Shown: positions 8,987-17,011 of the stretch, piece by piece
Layout of the letters: the number at the start of each line of letters is the position of its first letter
Position numbering within the stretch: the stretch's first letter is position 1
From: Bacillus sp. BGMRC 2118
GTDB lineage: Bacteria > Bacillota > Bacilli > Bacillales > SA4
Reading direction: 5' to 3'
NCBI GenBank assembly: GCA_008364785.1
Contig: VTTJ01000007.1
Location: 1 to 64,000, forward strand
Length of the DNA stretch: 64,000 nucleotides
Translations under genes and position numbers: made by a program
The notes under the pieces: generated by a model
What the model was told of the DNA's origin: nothing
What the model saw: the letters and a program-made list of their open reading frames with translations, nothing else
The model's database searches: none

Positions 8987-9077
8987 GCTCTTTTCTAGTC
9001 CAACCTCAATTTGATTCTAAAACTGGTTGTATACACAGAAAAGGGGTACGAAAAGCAACAAAGTTTTAGAAAAGAGC
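8987..9077. repeat. Palindromic dispersed element, copy A (91 bp)
   Basis: The ends are inverted repeats GCTCTTTTCTA and TAGAAAAGAGC. The interior includes TTGGTTGTA and GTACGAAAAGCAACAAAGTT. The reverse complement of 57736-57813 shares both ends and these inner blocks. It could fold as a long hairpin and may be a small non-autonomous mobile element or a structured RNA. The rest of the 8748-9169 gap shows nothing coding. Confidence 0.75.
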
Positions 9078-9169
9078 TTTGCAATATGATGAAAAAGGAA
9101 ATATTGTAACCCATTAGATTTTGACTTTACAATATCATGGATAAGAAATATAAATTTTTTTATTTTTAT

Positions 9170-9199
9170 TGAAGGGTTTTAATAAAAGTGTGCGTCTAA
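9170..9199 (+). promoter_or_regulatory. Putative ECF-type promoter of the sigma factor operon
   Basis: TGAAGGGTTT at 9170, then a 17 nt spacer from the hexamer, then CGTCTA at 9193. This resembles Bacillus ECF promoters (TGAAAC-N16-CGTC) and lies about 30 nt before the sigma factor start, which fits autoregulation. The -35 hexamer is imperfect (TGAAGG). Confidence 0.5.
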
Positions 9200-9228
9200 C
9201 ATGGTGTAAGGAAGAAGGGAGGGAGTAC

Positions 9229-9777
9229 ATGAGTACCGATGAACAGTTAGTTAAAGAAGTAATCGCTGGAAATACTGAATGTTTTCGGGAAATTGTCTCC
9301 CGATATCAATCAAAAGTTTATTCTGTAGCTTTTAAAGTCGCGCGAAATCAAAAAGATGCAGAGGATATTTCTCAAGATGTATTTGTAAAAGTGTATCATT
9401 CACTTCATCTATTCAAAGGTGAATCTAGTTTTTCAACATGGATCTACAAAGTGACGATGAATAAATCACTAGATTGGAAAAGAAAGCAAGAACGTAGTAC
9501 CTCAAAAGATGTCGGGATGGTGGATGATCAGTTGAAAGATCGATACGATACACCCGAACAACAGCTACTTAAACAATATGACAGAGATTTGATCAAACAA
9601 TCGATAAAACTACTTCCTGAAAAATATCAAATTGTTCTCGAATTATATTATTTTGAAGAGTGTAGCTACAAAGATATTGCTGATCGGCTAGACATTGCAG
9701 TGAAGACGGTTGAGACAAGGCTTTATCGAGCAAAGGGATTAGTGAGAGAGCATTTAGTGAAAGGAGGAATAGGATGA
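9229..9777 (+). CDS. ECF-family RNA polymerase sigma factor
   Basis: A 182-residue ECF sigma factor. Region 2 is seen in DAEDISQDVFVKVYHSL and FSTWIYKVTMNKSLDWKRK; region 4 is the helix-turn-helix in CSYKDIADRLDIAVKTVETRLYR. The ATG at 9229 follows GAAGGGAGGGAG. It overlaps the anti-sigma gene by 4 nt (ATGA). The four-gene operon with an anti-sigma factor and two membrane proteins suggests an envelope stress role. It is not clearly one of the named B. subtilis factors. Confidence 0.93.
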   Translation: MSTDEQLVKEVIAGNTECFREIVSRYQSKVYSVAFKVARNQKDAEDISQDVFVKVYHSLHLFKGESSFSTWIYKVTMNKSLDWKRKQERSTSKDVGMVDDQLKDRYDTPEQQLLKQYDRDLIKQSIKLLPEKYQIVLELYYFEECSYKDIADRLDIAVKTVETRLYRAKGLVREHLVKGGIG

Positions 9778-10226
9778 GACATGTACAAGAGGATGTATTA
9801 ATTAGTTATTCAATAGGTGAGCTTTCATTTTCAAAAATGGAAGAGGTGGATTTACATTTAGAAACGTGTGAAGTTTGCAATCAAAAGTATGAAGAACTGA
9901 TTGAATTAACAGCCGAATGGGATGAGCCATCTATGATTCCTTCAGATGACTTCGTACATTCTGTAATGGAGCATATTCCTTCTGAAATGAAACAAAAGAA
10001 AGGGTTGCAGAGTCGTCACATTTGGACGAATTACTTGCTTTCAGCAGCGGCAACTATTCTTTTCGTAAATGCTGGACTGTTTACAGAATTTAAGACGATA
10101 TCTTATCAATTTATTTACGGTGTTAGCCAGTTTTCAGACCAACTGGAGACAGTCACAACGACCAGCTTAGATTTACTTCAAGGCTTGAACGTGGATTATA
10201 TCTTACAATTATGGAATAAGGAGTGA
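9774..10226 (+). CDS. Anti-sigma factor (zinc-binding, membrane-anchored)
   Basis: A 150-residue protein with an N-terminal ZAS motif H28-x3-C32-x2-C35 (HLETCEVC), typical of zinc-containing anti-sigma domains, and one hydrophobic segment at about 86-105. It most likely holds the upstream ECF sigma factor at the membrane. Its start overlaps the sigma stop, so the two are coupled. The extracytoplasmic tail of about 45 residues has no recognised sensor domain. Confidence 0.87.
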   Translation: MRHVQEDVLISYSIGELSFSKMEEVDLHLETCEVCNQKYEELIELTAEWDEPSMIPSDDFVHSVMEHIPSEMKQKKGLQSRHIWTNYLLSAAATILFVNAGLFTEFKTISYQFIYGVSQFSDQLETVTTTSLDLLQGLNVDYILQLWNKE

Positions 10227-10231
10227 ACAAA

Positions 10232-10732
10232 GTGAACAAATCAAAAGGATTAACATTTATACTTTCATTTGTCCCGGGACTTGGACATTTTTACTTAGGT
10301 CTAATGAATCGTGGATTACAATTTATGATTATGTTTTTTGCTTCGACATTTTTAGCTGATAGCTTTTTCTTATTCGGGGTTGCAATACCGATTATCTGGT
10401 TTTTTACTTTATTTGATGCTCTTCAACAACATCGTACCATTAAAGAAAGAAATGAAATCGTAGATGAGCCATTGTTTAATTGGGGAGAGCTTCAAGAAAA
10501 AAAATATATAATCGGTTGGGCGTTGATTGCATTAGGTGGTTTATTCTTACTAGATCAACTTTCTCCAATTATCGATGAATTTATCAGAATGAATATTGTT
10601 AGAAATACGGTGATAAGTGCAATCTTTATCTATGTAGGATATAGACTTATTACAGGAAAACCTATCTTGCCAACTAAATCGAAAAAAACGATACCTCCTG
10701 TAATCGAGGAGAAGGAGGGTGTTAAAGAATGA
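10232..10732 (+). CDS. Multi-pass membrane protein of the ECF operon
   Basis: A 166-residue membrane protein with about four hydrophobic segments. The N-terminal part (GLTFILSFVPGLGHFYLGLMNRGLQ) resembles TM2-type membrane proteins, and the last helices precede a short basic tail. I prefer the GTG at 10232, 8 nt after AAGGAG; a GTG at 10223 overlaps that site. It follows the anti-sigma gene and overlaps the next gene by 4 nt. Its role in the stress response is unknown. Confidence 0.8.
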   Translation: MNKSKGLTFILSFVPGLGHFYLGLMNRGLQFMIMFFASTFLADSFFLFGVAIPIIWFFTLFDALQQHRTIKERNEIVDEPLFNWGELQEKKYIIGWALIALGGLFLLDQLSPIIDEFIRMNIVRNTVISAIFIYVGYRLITGKPILPTKSKKTIPPVIEEKEGVKE

Positions 10733-11793
10733 GACAATGGAAAATAGGTACAATCACAGCGGGTATTCTGCTAATTTCGTTAGGAGTATTATGGTTAGGT
10801 AACAATATCTGGGATATTCCAATTCACACTTTAATAGCTAATGCTTGGCCAGTATTACTAATTGTATTAGGAATTGAAGTGCTGATTCATCAGTTTTTTA
10901 AGAAGGAAGAAAGTTTAAAGTTTGATGGATTTAGTATCTTTCTAGTGATTATGCTTGGCATTATTAGTATGGTTATATATGGTGTTCAATCAACGGGTGT
11001 TCTGCCAGCAATCTCGAATGTTATCAATGGCGAGAAATATTCTAATGAATTCCAATTAAAGGAAGATGCTTCAACGGTCGAAGAGTTAGTAGTAGAGATT
11101 CCAAATGGCGATATCACACTTTCAGGTTCTGATACGAAAGAAGTTTCTGTAGATGGAGTGCTAAATATTCGTGCAGAGGATGAAAAAAAGGCAAAAGATT
11201 TACTTAAAAAGAGTGTAACCTTAAATAAGGTAGGGAAAAAGCTTATACTAAAGGTAGAAATGCCATCTAATCAATCCTTTATTGATTGGATTAATTATGA
11301 CGGTACATTTAATATAAGTTTGCCGAAGGAATTGTTTGTTAAAATGAATGTGGCAAATGGTGATGTTGAAGCAAATGAATTATTGAGTGGTACACAATTT
11401 GAACTTATAAATGGTGACCTTCAATTAGAAGATGTTAAAGGAGTTATAAAAGTAAATAACCAAAATGGTTCCATTTCTATAAATGAAATTGATGGGGAAT
11501 TAATTGCCTCCTTGACAAATGGTGATATTACAGTATTAACGTCTAAAGTAACAGGTCCTTTTGATATCGAAACAGTAAACGGAGACGTCTTGGCAACAAT
11601 CCCAACAGATGCGGATATTAAAATGAATGGTGAAACACAAAATGGAGAAGTTAGTGGTACAGTTGCATGGGAAAGATCAGGTAGTGAAGATGATCATTCC
11701 TATGACAAAAAAGGTAAGCTTTCCATCGGAAAAGGTACGTATGAGATTGATATATCAAGCGTTAATGGAGACGTTACAGTTAAAACGAAATAA
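10729..11793 (+). CDS. LiaF/DUF4097-type membrane-anchored beta-repeat protein
   Basis: A 354-residue protein with three N-terminal hydrophobic segments (about 7-25, 32-55, 68-85) followed by a DUF4097-like extracytoplasmic beta-helix. The repeated pattern NGD or NGS (EIPNGDITL, VANGDVEAN, LINGDLQLE, TNGDITVL, VNGDVLA, VNGDVTVK) marks each rung. Such proteins commonly sit in envelope-stress operons with ECF sigma factors or LiaRS-type systems. AAGGAGGGTG precedes the ATG, which overlaps the previous stop (ATGA). Confidence 0.85.
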   Translation: MRQWKIGTITAGILLISLGVLWLGNNIWDIPIHTLIANAWPVLLIVLGIEVLIHQFFKKEESLKFDGFSIFLVIMLGIISMVIYGVQSTGVLPAISNVINGEKYSNEFQLKEDASTVEELVVEIPNGDITLSGSDTKEVSVDGVLNIRAEDEKKAKDLLKKSVTLNKVGKKLILKVEMPSNQSFIDWINYDGTFNISLPKELFVKMNVANGDVEANELLSGTQFELINGDLQLEDVKGVIKVNNQNGSISINEIDGELIASLTNGDITVLTSKVTGPFDIETVNGDVLATIPTDADIKMNGETQNGEVSGTVAWERSGSEDDHSYDKKGKLSIGKGTYEIDISSVNGDVTVKTK

Positions 11794-11800
11794 GAAAAAA

Positions 11801-11831
11801 AGTGGCTCAAGCTTAATTAGCTTGAGCCACT
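11801..11831. terminator. Bidirectional terminator
   Basis: A 13 bp perfect inverted repeat (AGTGGCTCAAGCT / AGCTTGAGCCACT) between convergent genes. The A run upstream serves as a T run on the minus strand. It overlaps the stop of the CapA-like gene. Confidence 0.9.
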
Positions 11832-12976
11832 TCTGTATCTGGTAATAGCTTGTACATATGATCTTGGATATCATTGAACATACTTGGTGCATTCGTTAAT
11901 CCATATGAAGCAGCCTTCTCTAAAGGAACAATTTTATATCGATGTGTTCTTGATACATAAGTTGATTGGAATTCTGGATTTTTTATATCGATTATTGTCT
12001 TCCCATCTTGAATTTCTTTGTTTACGGTTAATGTTAAGATGCCGCCAATCTCACGATAAATTGACTTTTGACTGGACAGAAAATTCCCTAATGAATAGAT
12101 AACAAATCCTTTATGACCGTCTTCGGCTTCAATCCATTCCATCGGTTGTAGAACGTGAGGATGATGACCTAGAATAATATCAGCCCCTTGGTTAATTACA
12201 GTTTTAGCAATATTTCGCTGCTCATCATTTGGCATTCGCTGATATTCATTTCCGAAGTGGAGACTGACTACGACTACATCACTCTCTTGCTTAGCGAGCT
12301 TAATATCTCTTTCAATGTTGTTTAAATCAATCAAATTAACTAGATAGGGCTTGTCCTTTGGAACTGGGATACCATTCGTTCCATACGTGTAGGCAAGGAA
12401 CGAAAATGTAATACCATTTTTCTTCAAAGTACGTATCACAGTTTGGTCTTCAGGAGAAGAGTATGCCCCCGTGTATGGCATTCCAATTTTATTGTAGTGA
12501 TTAAGTGCATTTTGTATTGCTTTTTCACCACGATCTATCGTGTGGTTATTGGCAATCGTGACAATGTCTACACCAGCATCCTTTAAGGCATCTCCAACTT
12601 CAAATGGACTATTGAAGGAAGGATAAGTTGATAAGCCAATTTCATGTCCGCCAATCATTGTCTCTTGGTTCGCAACCGTTATATCTGCAGCTTCTAACAT
12701 TGGTTTAACGTCAGAAAACATAGGCTTGAAATCATAGCCGGCAGTAGTTTTTGCGGAATTATATACAAGACTGTGTATGAGGATATCCCCAACAGCTGTT
12801 ATCGTTGCCGAGCTTTTAAAGTCTTTTGCGGAAAGCTTTTCAGTCCGATTTGAATGTGATTGTACAGTGTACTCTTTCGTATCACTCGTATTGACACGAT
12901 CTATAAAAACAAAGGTGAATAGTAAAATAGTAAGGACTAAAGTAGAATATCCCAATAAACGCGTTCGTTTGCTCAT
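11813..12976 (-). CDS. CapA-family (PGA_cap) metallophosphatase-like protein
   Basis: A 387-residue protein with an N-terminal membrane anchor (about 7-27) and a CapA/PgsA-like metallophosphoesterase fold. Visible motifs are VGDILIHS, NQETMIGG, IANNHTIDRG, LHFGNEY, GHHPHVLQPME and YSLGNFLSSQ. Members help make or export poly-gamma-glutamate, but many isolated copies have no known partner. There are no capB or capC genes nearby, so capsule synthesis should not be assumed. The start has AAAGGGAG upstream. Confidence 0.87.
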   Translation of the reverse strand: MSKRTRLLGYSTLVLTILLFTFVFIDRVNTSDTKEYTVQSHSNRTEKLSAKDFKSSATITAVGDILIHSLVYNSAKTTAGYDFKPMFSDVKPMLEAADITVANQETMIGGHEIGLSTYPSFNSPFEVGDALKDAGVDIVTIANNHTIDRGEKAIQNALNHYNKIGMPYTGAYSSPEDQTVIRTLKKNGITFSFLAYTYGTNGIPVPKDKPYLVNLIDLNNIERDIKLAKQESDVVVVSLHFGNEYQRMPNDEQRNIAKTVINQGADIILGHHPHVLQPMEWIEAEDGHKGFVIYSLGNFLSSQKSIYREIGGILTLTVNKEIQDGKTIIDIKNPEFQSTYVSRTHRYKIVPLEKAASYGLTNAPSMFNDIQDHMYKLLPDTEVAQAN

Positions 12977-13142
12977 AATCGTTACTCCCTTTATATCACA
13001 TAAGTTGCTAATCTACTTCTTACTATAATACATGTTTTGACAAAATGTGCAGTTTTTTTTATAAATCTTCTCTTAGAATAAATGAACGTTATGCTTTAAC
13101 TATATCCACTGTGTAAGGCAATTCTTCTGAAACGTTCAGCTG

Positions 13143-13328
13143 TTACTCATCCTCATCTAATTGCTCATTCCATTGTAACAATTCATCAAATGTGTTTATT
13201 TTCTTGTTAGGTCCATAATGAGCAGCATCTTCAATCATCTCAAAAAGTTCTAAAGCAAATTCTTCTTTATCCTCTTTATCATTTACTTCCACTTCATACA
13301 TATAGTTTCGATGTCGTTTCTTTTCCAT
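13143..13328 (-). CDS. Small acidic hypothetical protein
   Basis: A 61-residue protein: a basic start (MEKKRHRNYMYEVEVND) followed by an acidic body (LELFEMIEDAAHYGP and ending NEQLDEDE). It has AGGAG 10 nt before the ATG. No membrane segment, signal or known motif was recognised. The codon use looks ordinary, so I think it is a real gene of unknown function. Confidence 0.6.
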   Translation of the reverse strand: MEKKRHRNYMYEVEVNDKEDKEEFALELFEMIEDAAHYGPNKKINTFDELLQWNEQLDEDE

Positions 13329-13513
13329 GAGGAATCCACTCCTATCAATAATAATTGTAACTAGTGTATGCGTATTTTATTGAAAAAAAACCTAAATAGA
13401 AACTGAGTGGAATAGAAGAAGGGCTTTTTGTCCAATCAACTTCTAAAGGGAGGATATTTATACTTCTCACGAGAATAAGTAAATACAATGTTTTATTAAA
13501 GAGGTGAAGAGAA

Positions 13514-14437
13514 GTGATCGGAAATGAAATTTTGATTAGAGGAAAGAAACTGTATGTTGAACAATATGGACATCAAGCGAATCCGGCGATCCTTTATTTG
13601 CACGGTGGACCTGGAGAGAGTTGCTACGATTTTACATTTCACCAAAAAAGTAGGCTGGAGAAGTATTTTCGAGTAATCGCCATTGACCAAAGAGGAGTTT
13701 GTCGTTCTGAAGGGATTAAGGAAGGTGAGGAATTCTCGTTAGAGGATCTTATATACGATTGTGAAGCGCTTAGGGAGTATTTACAAATAGACACATGGTC
13801 TATTGTTGGACATTCATTTGGCGGGTATTTAGCACTTCTCTATGCATCACTTTTTCCAAAATCAATTGAAAAGGTGGTGTTTGAATGCCCCACATTTGAT
13901 TTTGCTCTAACTGCTAGGTTTCTCATAAAGAAAACAGCCTCATTAGCGGGTAAGTATGGAAACAAAGAGTTAGAAAAAAGGTGTAAAGAGTTTTTATGTA
14001 ATCAGGAATTATCACCACAGCAGCTCACAGAAGGGTATATGATGCTTAGCGACGAGCTTGGTGAAAACCGAATGGAAATATACCGCTATATGAAGGAAAA
14101 TCCAACTGACTACTCACTCTATTCCGACGAAGAATGGGATATGTTTTATGACCGTTCGGAAATACACTATAATCTCTTGAGAAAAGAAGGTGAAATTTTC
14201 AATTCATTGCTTTGTAAAATAAAAGAAATTGTAAATCCAATGCTTTTACTTACAGCTGAGTATGATGCAGCAACGTGTGAAAGACACATTGAAGTCTTTG
14301 GTTCGGAAGCAATGGATGGACAGCTTTATCATTTTAAGGAGTGCGGACATACTCCACATTATGAAAAAGCAGATGAGTTTGCTCTAGTAGTAAAGAACTT
14401 TGTTAGCGGAAGTGAAGTCATGAATAGGATTGATTGA
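13514..14437 (+). CDS. Alpha/beta hydrolase, proline iminopeptidase-like (S33)
   Basis: A 307-residue alpha/beta hydrolase. The oxyanion-hole motif HGGPGES, the DQRGVCRSEG segment, the nucleophile elbow GHSFGGY and the C-terminal histidine (GHTPHYEK) are all visible. HGGPG with DQRG-G-S is typical of prolyl aminopeptidase-type S33 enzymes, but the substrate is not certain. It starts at a GTG behind GAGGTGAAGAG. It stands alone between two short gaps. Confidence 0.85.
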   Translation: MIGNEILIRGKKLYVEQYGHQANPAILYLHGGPGESCYDFTFHQKSRLEKYFRVIAIDQRGVCRSEGIKEGEEFSLEDLIYDCEALREYLQIDTWSIVGHSFGGYLALLYASLFPKSIEKVVFECPTFDFALTARFLIKKTASLAGKYGNKELEKRCKEFLCNQELSPQQLTEGYMMLSDELGENRMEIYRYMKENPTDYSLYSDEEWDMFYDRSEIHYNLLRKEGEIFNSLLCKIKEIVNPMLLLTAEYDAATCERHIEVFGSEAMDGQLYHFKECGHTPHYEKADEFALVVKNFVSGSEVMNRID

Positions 14438-14532
14438 TAGAAATTTCTAAAAAAGAAAATATTCTATTATAGTAATATAGTAGTAATGGTATAATTACAG
14501 AAAAGTTTGAATACGAACTGGAGGAGTTTAGT

Positions 14533-15273
14533 GTGAGGTTAGCTGGAAAAACAGCGATCATTACAGGTGGAGCAAATGGGATTGGATTAGAGACAGTTAA
14601 ATTATTTGCGAGCGAGGGAGCAAATGTCGCGTTAGTAGATTTCAATGAAGAGACTGGTAGACAACAAGAACAATCGCTCCTTGAAAAGTTGAAAAACATT
14701 AAGTTTTACCATGCAGATGTAAGAAATCGTGAAAGTGTAGATAAAATGGTTAAAGAAGTTGTGTCTCATTTCGGTGGGGTTGATATATTAGTGAATAATG
14801 CCGGTATTACAAAAGATAAAACTCTAAAGAAACTGAGCTTAGAAGATTTTCAAGCAGTCATTGATGTGAATTTAACGGGTGTATTTAATTGCACACAAGC
14901 AGTGTTACCTTATTTTCTAGAGAAGGAGAAGGGGAAAATTGTAAACTCTTCATCCGTCGCAGGAGTAGCTGGGAACATTGGTCAAACGAATTACTCTGCT
15001 TCCAAAGCTGGTGTTGTCGGATTGACAAAAACATGGGCAAAAGAATTAGGAAGAAAAGGAATCAATGTTAATGCAGTTGCTCCAGGTTTTATTGAGACAG
15101 ATATGACAGCTACAATACCTGATCATATTATCATGCAAACTCGCATGATTACAGCAAGTCCACGATTAGGCAAGCCTGCAGACGTAGCTCATGCATATCT
15201 TTTCTTAGCTTCGGATGAGTCAGATTTTGTTAACGGTCATATACTAAGTGTTGATGGTGGAATGTTGAAGTAA
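14533..15273 (+). CDS. SDR-family oxidoreductase (FabG-like)
   Basis: A 246-residue classical short-chain dehydrogenase: cofactor loop TGGANGIG, NNAG at about residue 90, catalytic Ser (NSSSVAGVAG), YSASK with Tyr and Lys, and the C-terminal NGHILSVDGGM. It resembles 3-oxoacyl-ACP reductases, but its position away from fatty-acid genes leaves the substrate open. It starts at a GTG after GGAGGAGTTTAGT. A -10-like TATAAT lies near 14489. Confidence 0.88.
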   Translation: MRLAGKTAIITGGANGIGLETVKLFASEGANVALVDFNEETGRQQEQSLLEKLKNIKFYHADVRNRESVDKMVKEVVSHFGGVDILVNNAGITKDKTLKKLSLEDFQAVIDVNLTGVFNCTQAVLPYFLEKEKGKIVNSSSVAGVAGNIGQTNYSASKAGVVGLTKTWAKELGRKGINVNAVAPGFIETDMTATIPDHIIMQTRMITASPRLGKPADVAHAYLFLASDESDFVNGHILSVDGGMLK

Positions 15274-15307
15274 AGGAACTACTATTAATAAGAAATTGGT
15301 GGAAAAT

Positions 15308-15604
15308 GTGAATATAATTTTACTAGGTATCGCGCTTTTTATATTAATCATGGTGTTAACAGTACTACCAAAACTAGAAAAAAAACATGCGTCCATGAAA
15401 GATGATATAAAACAAAATACTTATTTACTACTAGTAGGGACGATAGTAGTTTGTTGTATTGGATTCATACCATATCAAATTTGGCGAATTTCGGATTCAC
15501 CTACTGACTGGAATGGTATGTATATAGTAGGTGGGTCGTTTGTAGTTACTTTTCTTATATGCTATTTCATATATGCAAATTCTAAGAAACAAGTTCAGGA
15601 TTAA
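15308..15604 (+). CDS. Small membrane protein, unknown function
   Basis: A protein of about 98 residues with three hydrophobic segments (near 3-19, 40-60 and 72-92) and a short charged linker (PKLEKKHASMKDDIKQ). I chose the GTG at 15308, 5 nt after GGTGG; an in-frame TTG at 15296 and GTG at 15299 are also possible. No family was recognised. It may be co-transcribed with the SDR gene 35 nt upstream. Confidence 0.6.
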   Translation: MNIILLGIALFILIMVLTVLPKLEKKHASMKDDIKQNTYLLLVGTIVVCCIGFIPYQIWRISDSPTDWNGMYIVGGSFVVTFLICYFIYANSKKQVQD

Positions 15605-15613
15605 GAGATGATG

Positions 15614-15655
15614 AAAAAAGAGCCAGTATCTATTATCTAGGTAGTGGCTTTTTGA
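15614..15655 (+). terminator. Probable terminator
   Basis: An imperfect hairpin with AGCCA-GTA and TAG-GTGGCT arms, followed by TTTTTGATTTG, directly after the small membrane protein. Confidence 0.6.
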
Positions 15656-15779
15656 TTTGATTGTATTGTATATAGGCAAAAGCAAGTTAGCCTAAACGCT
15701 TGGGACATCTTTACATAAAAGAAATGAAGGGATTATAGTAGTATCATTATTAAGGCTTTGATGTTGAAAGAATATTTCT

Positions 15780-15807
15780 TTGACAAATGAAAGTAATATT
15801 GTAAAAT
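15780..15807 (+). promoter_or_regulatory. Sigma-A promoter of the TGA-containing peroxiredoxin-like gene
   Basis: TTGACA at 15780-15785, 16 nt spacer, TAAAAT at 15802-15807. Transcription would start near 15814 and give a 5' leader of about 155 nt. The -35 is a perfect match. No operator was recognised. The gap 15656-15969 holds no other gene. Confidence 0.7.
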
Positions 15808-15969
15808 TAAATCGTGTACAACTTAAAATGTGTAGAGCTTTTTATAATGCAGAATTACTACTTTTCTATCGTTTTACTCTTCCATAAGAGAAATATACGA
15901 ATCTTTAAGTCTCTTCTAAAGTGTCGAGGAGCATATAACGTAAAGAGAAAATTGGATGAGGTGAAGTAA

Positions 15970-16521
15970 ATGGATGCAGTTCTTCAGCAACCTTTTCAAG
16001 GGGAAAAATCATTTAAAGAACTAATTGAAAACAAAAGAAGTTTAGTCGTTTTTCTAAGACATCCTGGCTGACCCGTATGTAGAGAAATGCTTACGCAGTT
16101 GCGTGAGAAATATGATGAACTAGCTCAATATGGATTTCAAATTATTGTTATTACACCTTCAATTGGTCCTTTTTTAGAGCAATTTCAAGACGCCTTTGGC
16201 CCATTTCCATTTCCAATCTATGGTGACCCAAAGCGGGAGTTATACCGTAGTCTTGGGCATGTCACGATGAATAAGGGGAAACTGTTACTAAAGGCAGTGA
16301 AGTTATTAGTTACAGGTGGATCTAAATCATTTTTACCGAAAGACGAAGAGCAAAAGAAACTTGTACAAAAAGCAATGAAAACACATGACGTCTTTATTCA
16401 AGGTGGAACATGGTTATTTAATGAATATGGAAAAACATTATGGAATCATGTGGATACGTCGCCTGAAGATCATGCACAAATAAGTACAATTTTAGAAGAA
16501 ATGAAACGACACTCGAAATAG
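15970..16521 (+). CDS. Candidate selenoprotein: peroxiredoxin-like (AhpC/TSA_2, SelL-related) with in-frame TGA
   Basis: Read through, this gene encodes 183 residues of a peroxiredoxin-like thioredoxin fold. It starts at the ATG at 15970 (MDAVLQQPFQGEKSFKELIE) with GAGGTGA 6 nt upstream. Codon 34 is TGA (16069-16071), in the sequence FLRHPG-U-PVCREML. Relatives have Cys there (FLRH-GCP-CRE), so TGA falls exactly on the catalytic residue, leaving C37 as the partner. No other stop occurs in the 184-codon frame. A hairpin at 16090-16107 fits a bacterial SECIS. The downstream part alone (from the ATG at 16087) would lack the active site and has no ribosome binding site. Selenocysteine insertion requires selA, selB, selC and selD, none of which is in this window. 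The alternative is a nonsense pseudogene. Confidence 0.78.
16090..16107 (+). promoter_or_regulatory. Putative bacterial SECIS hairpin
   Basis: CTTACGC-AGTT-GCGTGAG forms a 7 bp stem (one G-T pair) with a four-base loop containing G and T, inside the coding sequence. The stem begins 18 nt after the TGA, and the loop G is 26 nt from it, within the 16-37 nt range known for bacterial SECIS elements recognised by SelB. The loop is shorter than that of E. coli fdhF. Confidence 0.6.
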
Positions 16522-16523
16522 CT

Positions 16524-16745
16524 GGGACATAAATTGATAAATCCATCCTCAAATTTTTTCCTCATTGTTACTAACTAATGAGCCTAGTTGGAAGAACAGG
16601 TCGTTCCATTGCGATACAGCGACTCGCCGGATATGACGGGGAGGAATCTGTGCCTCCTCGGCTTCGCCTGCATGAGTCTCAGCCTTTCCTCTACTTCCCA
16701 CAGGAGCCCGAGTGGCTTTCTCTCCATTCCACTAAATTTTACTAA
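16524..16745 (-). repeat. GC-rich Bacillaceae intergenic element, copy 1
   Basis: Begins with TGGGACATAAA and carries a GC-rich core. Read on the minus strand the core contains CTCCTGTGGGAAG, CAGGCGAAGCCGAGGAGGC and CGGCGAGTCGCTG. The copy at 25559-25866 shares its order (CTCCTGCGGGAG, GGGGAGGCTCACC, GCGGAAAGCGAAG). Members of this family are frequent in Bacillaceae genomes and lie between genes. There is no open frame. Function unknown. Confidence 0.7.
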
Positions 16746-16792
16746 CAGTATGCAGTTTCAGAATTAACAAATCAATAAAATAACAAATAAAG

Positions 16793-16851
16793 ACCCGAAT
16801 TATTAGGCGAAAGGGTTCATTGGACCACCTAAAAGTTCGGGTTTATTTTTG
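16793..16851 (+). terminator. Hairpin with T run, possible terminator
   Basis: ACCCGAA (16793-16799) pairs with TTCGGGT (16836-16842), with an inner AGG / CCT pairing, followed by TTATTTTTG. It could terminate read-through from the peroxiredoxin-like gene. The loop is long. The rest of 16852-17011 shows nothing coding. Confidence 0.5.
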
Positions 16852-17011
16852 ACTAAAATAGTTATTTCACAGCCTCTTTTTATACATTTACTTAAACCTT
16901 TCATATCTGTTCAAATCTATGAAATGATTTAGCACAATTGAGTCATTAAGAAATGATTGAAACCTAATAGTGCTTCAATCGTATATATAGTTTAAGGGGG
17001 GATTAGAAAGG

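Noticed and set aside
11813..12976. Poly-gamma-glutamate capsule locus
   Set aside because: Only a CapA-like protein is present, with no CapB or CapC genes nearby.
16087..16521. Stand-alone 144-residue peroxiredoxin-like gene starting at the ATG at 16087
   Set aside because: It lacks the active-site loop and has no ribosome binding site, while the upstream 33 codons in the same frame have a good site and family-like sequence.
16793..16851. Riboswitch or structured leader upstream of the small membrane protein at 17012
   Set aside because: No known riboswitch core was recognised, and the hairpin is 160 nt away from the gene. A terminator of upstream transcription is more likely.
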